A stretch of 64,000 nucleotides of DNA, taken from assembly GCA_026075535.2 (NCBI GenBank), contig AP026544.2:7192001-7256000 (forward strand), read 5' to 3'. Below are positions 58,829-64,000 of this stretch, in pieces. The notes beneath the pieces are model-generated. The model worked only from the letters and a program-made list of their open reading frames with translations, was not told the DNA's origin and made no database searches. The DNA is from Tricholoma matsutake. Its lineage: Eukaryota; Basidiomycota; Agaricomycetes; Agaricales; Tricholomataceae. How positions within the stretch are numbered: position 1 is the stretch's first letter; every line of letters starts with the position of its first letter. Made by a program: the position numbers and the translations under genes.

Positions 58829-60419
58829 ATTACCTTCACGGATCCAGAGTCAGACCAGAACAAGTAGTGTGCGAGGCGCTCGGCACACGCTATTTTTCTC
58901 ATTTTGTCTTGGCTTTACTCACTTAAGCTGGGCTTCTGAGGCCGTCTGAGTCTTCGAGTCTTCGAGATATTTCGAAGTACATAGGATACACACACCTCTG
59001 AGTATACGCAAGAATACGTCTAGCGAAGTCTTATGCTATATAGATGTTATTTTCAGGAAGAGGGTGATTCGCAGCTCTCCTCGTGGTGGACTGTGGGTGA
59101 TCAGCGCTGCTTTACTTGTACTCTTCTCCTTTTGCCAATGATATCTTTCTCCAAGGAGGTATATATGCATGGTACTTGTGAAATCGATCGAAGGAGCTCT
59201 CAAGCAACAGCGTGCAGTTTATTATGAAGTGGTTCGCGAGGTGTCTTTACTGGGCGCCGCTGGAGACAATGCACGAACTACCCACGTACTATATAGCAGG
59301 ACAGCATGGCCTAATTGTGTCCTGGAAATTGCGTGAGGCTACCTGCTCTCATTCTTACTACATCTTTGAGTCTTCGCAGGACGCAGCGGTGTAGGATTGG
59401 CCATCTTCTGCTCCCTCCTATTTTTGTGTCTACACCAAAGCCTTTCTGTACGTTATGTGCAACGGCCATAACTAAGGAGCGGGACACATGGAAAATACAT
59501 AAGGCTCGCTTATTACAAGTTCAACTTACATAAGTAATGTACATATGGTGTTGTAACCAAATAGGGAACATTGTGTATACATAACATTGCAAATTTGTTT
59601 TGACTAACGTGTCGACTCTACGCACAATGCCGCCAACACCTCCAGGAGGTCAGCAGACAAATTTTCATATTCAGAAACTGTTATGGATTGACTAACAGCA
59701 CCCCGGGAATCGCCCAAGCCCCAACCAATAGGCAACATGCCCTTCATCTTCGTCTTCACGACATGCACCCTGTGTCTCCTATTCATACTCTGGCGGCGTG
59801 CCGACACGCTACGCAGGGTCGTTTCGCACCAGTACGTTCTACCTTGTCAATACCAAAGTTGAGCTATGGTTCTGATAGACGTGGTGTCAGGCTCAAAATA
59901 TTGACGAGGTCAGAAGGTCGGATACGCCTGAGTGAAGATGATGGCCCGTCTGCCACTGAATTTCTGGGGGATGATTATGACGAGGACAATGAGTCAATGG
60001 GACCAAACGATGTGTTGCGGACCGAGCGTCCGGGTGGACTCCGAGGATGATGTTGGTGGCGATAGGAGACATGCACAACCGACGTGATGGATGGCTCTGC
60101 ATGAGGTTTCTTGGTACTTATTTCGTGCCACCTGAGTATCCTTTGCATCGAACGTTCATTATATATCTTAGTGCCTGTACATGTCATTTGTATTTATATC
60201 CATATCCAATGTAATCTCGCCCCGTGGATTGCGGAATTGCTGAGGATCCTTGTGATTATTTGCGACCTCGGGCTTTATTCAGTGGAGATTCTGCACCAAA
60301 ATCGGACTGGGAAAACTTCAGCGATGATCGTCGAAAACAGTACTTCCACTGGGGAATGGAAAGCATCATTATGTTTCTTCCGTTTTCAATAGGGTAGTAC
60401 ACAGTAGACGAAATTGGCT
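58829..60419. other. No confidently recognised gene
   Basis: The left part is the Nudix promoter. A plus-strand frame at 59688-60050 (basic N-half, acidic end SEDDGPSATEFLGDDYDEDN) could be the last exon of an unrecognised gene, but no partner exons were found. Confidence 0.25.
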
Positions 60420-63400
60420 GAATTTATTGAGCCTTCACATACATGAAATCTGAACGCGCCTATCTCTATGTGGACCGTATCCTATGTCAAACTAAAGAAC
60501 TCGGTTCTCTACCTTTCTCCACTTGGGGTGACTTTCGAGCTGAGTTCATATGCCACTTCTGCCCCCTCAATGAACGCCACCGAGCAGTGACACGACTTGA
60601 GTCATCCGCTTACCACCAGGGACGTCGATCCGTGGACGACTATATCGATGAGTTCAAGGATTTGGTGGACATGGCAGGATATGGGAGTGGGTTACCAGTG
60701 GTGGTGAAGTTCCGACGGGGGCTCAACCGAGAAATTCAGGACCAGATTGCACAGATGTTGGAAGGGTGCCCAGCAGACGATGATATCCTTGCTTGGTATG
60801 AAGCTGCTTCACTCTGTGACGAGAACCGACTCACAAATGCGGCATTTAATGCTGCATTCCGTGCTCCAACTACCACTCATACACCCTACACCTTCAATCG
60901 AAGCCTTCCCCGCCCTAACCCCATTCCTGTTCGTCAAACTCCCACACCAGCCGTCAATGTCCCAGTACCAATGGATGTTGATGCAGCCCACAGCCGTGCA
61001 CGTAAGTTGGATCTCTGCTACCGTTGTGGGGAACCTGGACACAGGGCTGGAGCGTGTCCCCATCGTCAGGATATCTGCATGCTCACCCCCGAGGGACGAG
61101 ATGAACTCCTGCAAGATTTGTTGGCACTTGGAGATGTTGAGTAAGCGAAGGATCAAGTTGCAGAGGAGGTTAAGCTGGAAGTTGTAGAGGAGCAGGATTT
61201 TCCTATTTGCAGCAAGTGAATCGTATGCCCTCACTGCCTGTCCATAACCGCTTTGAAGTCTTGTCAGTTGAATCCCTGGAGAATGAATCCATTTCTGTGA
61301 CTGCTCCCCTCTCTGACCCTTCGAAGTTGGCTAAAGACGTACCTGCTCTCCCCATCTCTCCTTCTACTCCACATCCCAAAATTAAATCATGGGAGCGTAA
61401 ACTACCATGCAAGTATATTGTGGCATCCACTCCCTCTGCACATTCCTTAAACCTAGCCATCGAACTGCAGATGACCGACACTGGACAGATACTCGGTGTC
61501 TCTGTGCTCCTGGACTCTGGTGCGACTGGTCTCTTCATCGATTCCCATCTGGTACAACAACATCGTCTAAATACTCGCTCACTCTCACGTCCGATACCTG
61601 TATATAACGTGGATGGATCCCCAAATGAAGCTGGTGCCATCCGAGAGGTTGCAGACCTGGTTCTCCATTACAAAGATCATAGTGAGCGTGCCATTTTTGC
61701 TGTCACTCAATTAGGAAAGCAAAAGGTGATTTTGGGATATCCATGGCTTTGAGACCATAACCCAGAGGTCGACTGGCGCACTGGGGAGGTTACCATGAGC
61801 CGATGTCCATCCCGCTGTCGGACATGTTTCACAGAAGCCAGGCAAGAACGTCGTGGACAGAAGGCGGCAATACGACAAACTCAGAAGTGTCGTGCTGGAC
61901 CCCTGCCTATACCTGAAGTGGAATTGGAAGGGGTTCCTGATCTAATGCCGGACTCGGATGATGATGATGAGGACCCAGAGGAAGTGGAGGAGGGTGATCA
62001 GATCTTCTACACTGCGATTCACTCATTGCATGAGGTGTGTGCCACATCGAACATATCCCAACACCTCGCCGAGGCCTTCCACAAAAACAACGCTGCTAAA
62101 TCCTCTACTAACTCCTTACTCCCTCATCTCCATGAGTTTGGAGACGTGTTCTCCAAGGAGTCATTCGACTCTCTTCCTGTGTGTAAGCCATGGGATCATG
62201 TGATTGAACTCACCCCCGGCGCAACCCCTTCATCCTGCAAGGTCTATCCTCTCTCTCTGGAAGAACAACGGCAGCTTGACCAGTTTATCGACGAGCACCT
62301 GGCCTCTGGATGTATTCGACCATTGAAGTCCCCCATGGCCTCTCCCTTTTTCTTTGTCAAGAAGAAGGATGGCTCACTTTGACCGGTTCAAGACTACAGA
62401 AGGCTCAACAACATCACGGTCAAAAATCGCTACCCACTACCCCTCATCTCTGAACTCGTAAACCAGCTCCGTGAACCAGCTCCGTGGAGCCCGATACTTC
62501 ACCAAGCTCGATGTCCGTTGGGGCTATAATAATGTGAGGATAAAGGAGGGAGATGAGTGGAAGGCAGCCTTTCGTACCAACCGTGGTCTTTTTGAACTGC
62601 TTGTCATGTTCTTTGGCCTTACTAATAGCCCTGCCACCTTTCAGACCATGATGAACAACATCTTCCATGACCTCATCCTTGAAGGCGTTGTCTGCATCTA
62701 TCTCGACGACATCCTCATCTTCACTCGCACGGTTGAAGAGCACCGTCGCATCACGCGCCTCGTCCTAGAGCGACTTCGACGGTACAAACTCTACCTTCGT
62801 CAGGACAAATGCGAGTTCGAAAGGACCAAGATCGAGTACCTCGGCCTGATTATCTCGGAGGGTCAAGTGGAGATGGATCCTATCAAGGTAAACGGGGTCA
62901 CAGCTTGGCCGACACCCATGAACAAGAAGGAGGTGCAGTCTTTCCTGGGCTTCATCAATTTTTATCGGCGTTTTATCAAGGATTTCTCACATCATGCACG
63001 ACCGCTGTTCGACTTGACAGGAAAGGAGGCATGGAGGTGGGATAATGCACAACAGGAGGCATTCGAAAAGCTTAAGGAGATGGTCACTTCCGCTCTGATC
63101 CTTACCTTTGCTGATGATTCGCATCCTTTTCGTGTAGAAGCCGACAGTTCTGACTTTGTGACAGGCACCGTGTTGTCTCAGCAGTCTCCGGAGGACCAGA
63201 AGTGGCATCCTGTTGTGTTCTACTCCAAAAGCCTTAGTGCTGTAGAGAGAAACTACGAGATCCATGACAAGGAGATGTTGGCGATAATGTGTGCGCTTGA
63301 GGAGTGGCGACACTTCCTCGAGGGTGCCCAACACAAGGTGGAAATTTGGACGGATCACAAGAACCTCGAGTACTTCATGATGGCCAAGAAATTGAACCGT

Positions 63401-64000
63401 CATCAAGCTCGTTGGTCCCTGTATCTATCTAGATTCGACTTCTCCTTACACCACTGTCTGGGTTGCAGCATGGGGAAGACCGATGCCTTATCCCGACGTG
63501 CAGACCATGGGGATGGCAGTGGTGACAACCAAAACATTGTGCTGTTGCAGCCAGACCTGTTCACCATTCGGGCACTGGAAGGCATCGTACCCCAGGGCGA
63601 GGAGCGGGACATCCTACGTGACATTCGTCGCGCAAACCGTAGCGGTTTACATGAGGATGTTGTCGCCCGAGCTGTTAAAGAACTGAGGAAGGGATCGACC
63701 CTTTCCTTACGTGCGGCAGAGTGGGCTGAAAAGGAGGACTTGTTGTATTTCAGGGATCACATCTATGTTCCCAATGACCCAGACCTTCGCCGGCGCATCA
63801 TATTCCAACACCATGACTCACAGATTGCTGGCCACCCCAGACGCTGGAAGACCTTGGAGCTCACCTCACGGAACTATTGGTGGCCACAAATGTCATGGCT
63901 CATTGGTCAGTATTGTCACACTTGTGACCTTTGCTTACGCACCAAGGTTCCTCGTCGCAAGCCTATTGGTGAGCTACACCCTCTTCCTGTTCCAGAGAGT
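60420..64000 (+). mobile_element. Ty3/Gypsy retrotransposon C, runs off the right edge
   Basis: Plus-strand element without a visible 5' LTR. Gag (60443-61144, extending upstream across in-frame TGAs into the motif AFTYMKSERA) has SVDDYIDEFKDLVDMAG and a CCHC knuckle CYRCGEPGHRAGAC, and ends with TAA. Pol is in another frame: protease (VLLDSGATGLFID, 61.5 kb), TGA at 61750 and 62380, RT ([28 protein letters not shown]), then RNase H-like ([15 protein letters not shown]) and the start of integrase ([30 protein letters not shown]) at the edge. A 13-bp tandem duplication (62461-62486) shifts the RT frame. From about 62.49 kb to 64000 the frame is open. It belongs to the same broad chromodomain-type Gypsy group as B but is clearly diverged from it. 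The C-terminus and 3' LTR lie outside. Confidence 0.9.

Overview
The window looks like a chromosome segment of an agaricomycete (mushroom-forming) basidiomycete. Genes are cut by many short GT-AG introns of about 40-70 bp. The gene set is typical of that class: an atypical long G-alpha, KRE6/SKN1, a fungal urease, expanded F-box and ankyrin/MYND families. Chromodomain Ty3/Gypsy elements and small TIR elements are abundant. The species cannot be named from the sequence.

Layout. 0.4-2.6 kb: G-alpha gene (-). 3.2-3.6 kb: unidentified decayed coding tract. 5.1-6.84 kb: broken ankyrin/zinc-ribbon/MYND gene (-). 6.97-7.43 kb: broken acyl-protein-thioesterase-like gene (+). 7.73-8.49 kb: TIR element with an 8-bp target duplication. 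8.6-10.5 kb: decayed MFS transporter (-). 10.6-11.2 kb: dispersed-family fragment. 12.6-15.9 kb: coiled-coil protein (-). 17.25-18.43 kb: second TIR element. 18.7-25.5 kb: conserved block of Rab8/Sec4-like GTPase (+), KRE6/SKN1 glucan synthesis protein (-) and adenylosuccinate lyase (-).

26-42 kb is a repeat island. A truncated Gypsy element (A, +) is abutted by a full-length LTR-bounded chromodomain Gypsy (B, -). Then come degenerate satellites, a TIR-like element nested inside a minisatellite, hairpin arrays and a tRNA-derived SINE with a perfect 17-bp target duplication. After the island: a hypothetical gene (42.8-43.6 kb, -), a Cdc20/Cdh1-family APC/C activator (45.5-47.2 kb, -), an F-box gene (+), an F-box/LRR pseudogene (+), urease (50.2-53.3 kb, +), a second divergent Cdc20-family gene (55.0-56.7 kb, -), a Nudix hydrolase (-), and a third Gypsy element (C, +) running off the right edge.

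The genes do not form one operon-like system; this is a fungal chromosome with independent transcription units. Points of interest are a G-alpha lacking the catalytic switch II glutamine, a urease lacking the flap cysteine, two APC/C activator paralogues about 8 kb apart (one with a degenerate C-box), and a strong mutation signature in the retroelements: interrupted reading frames are broken almost only by TGA, several at conserved arginines. That fits CpG methylation/deamination of CGA codons.
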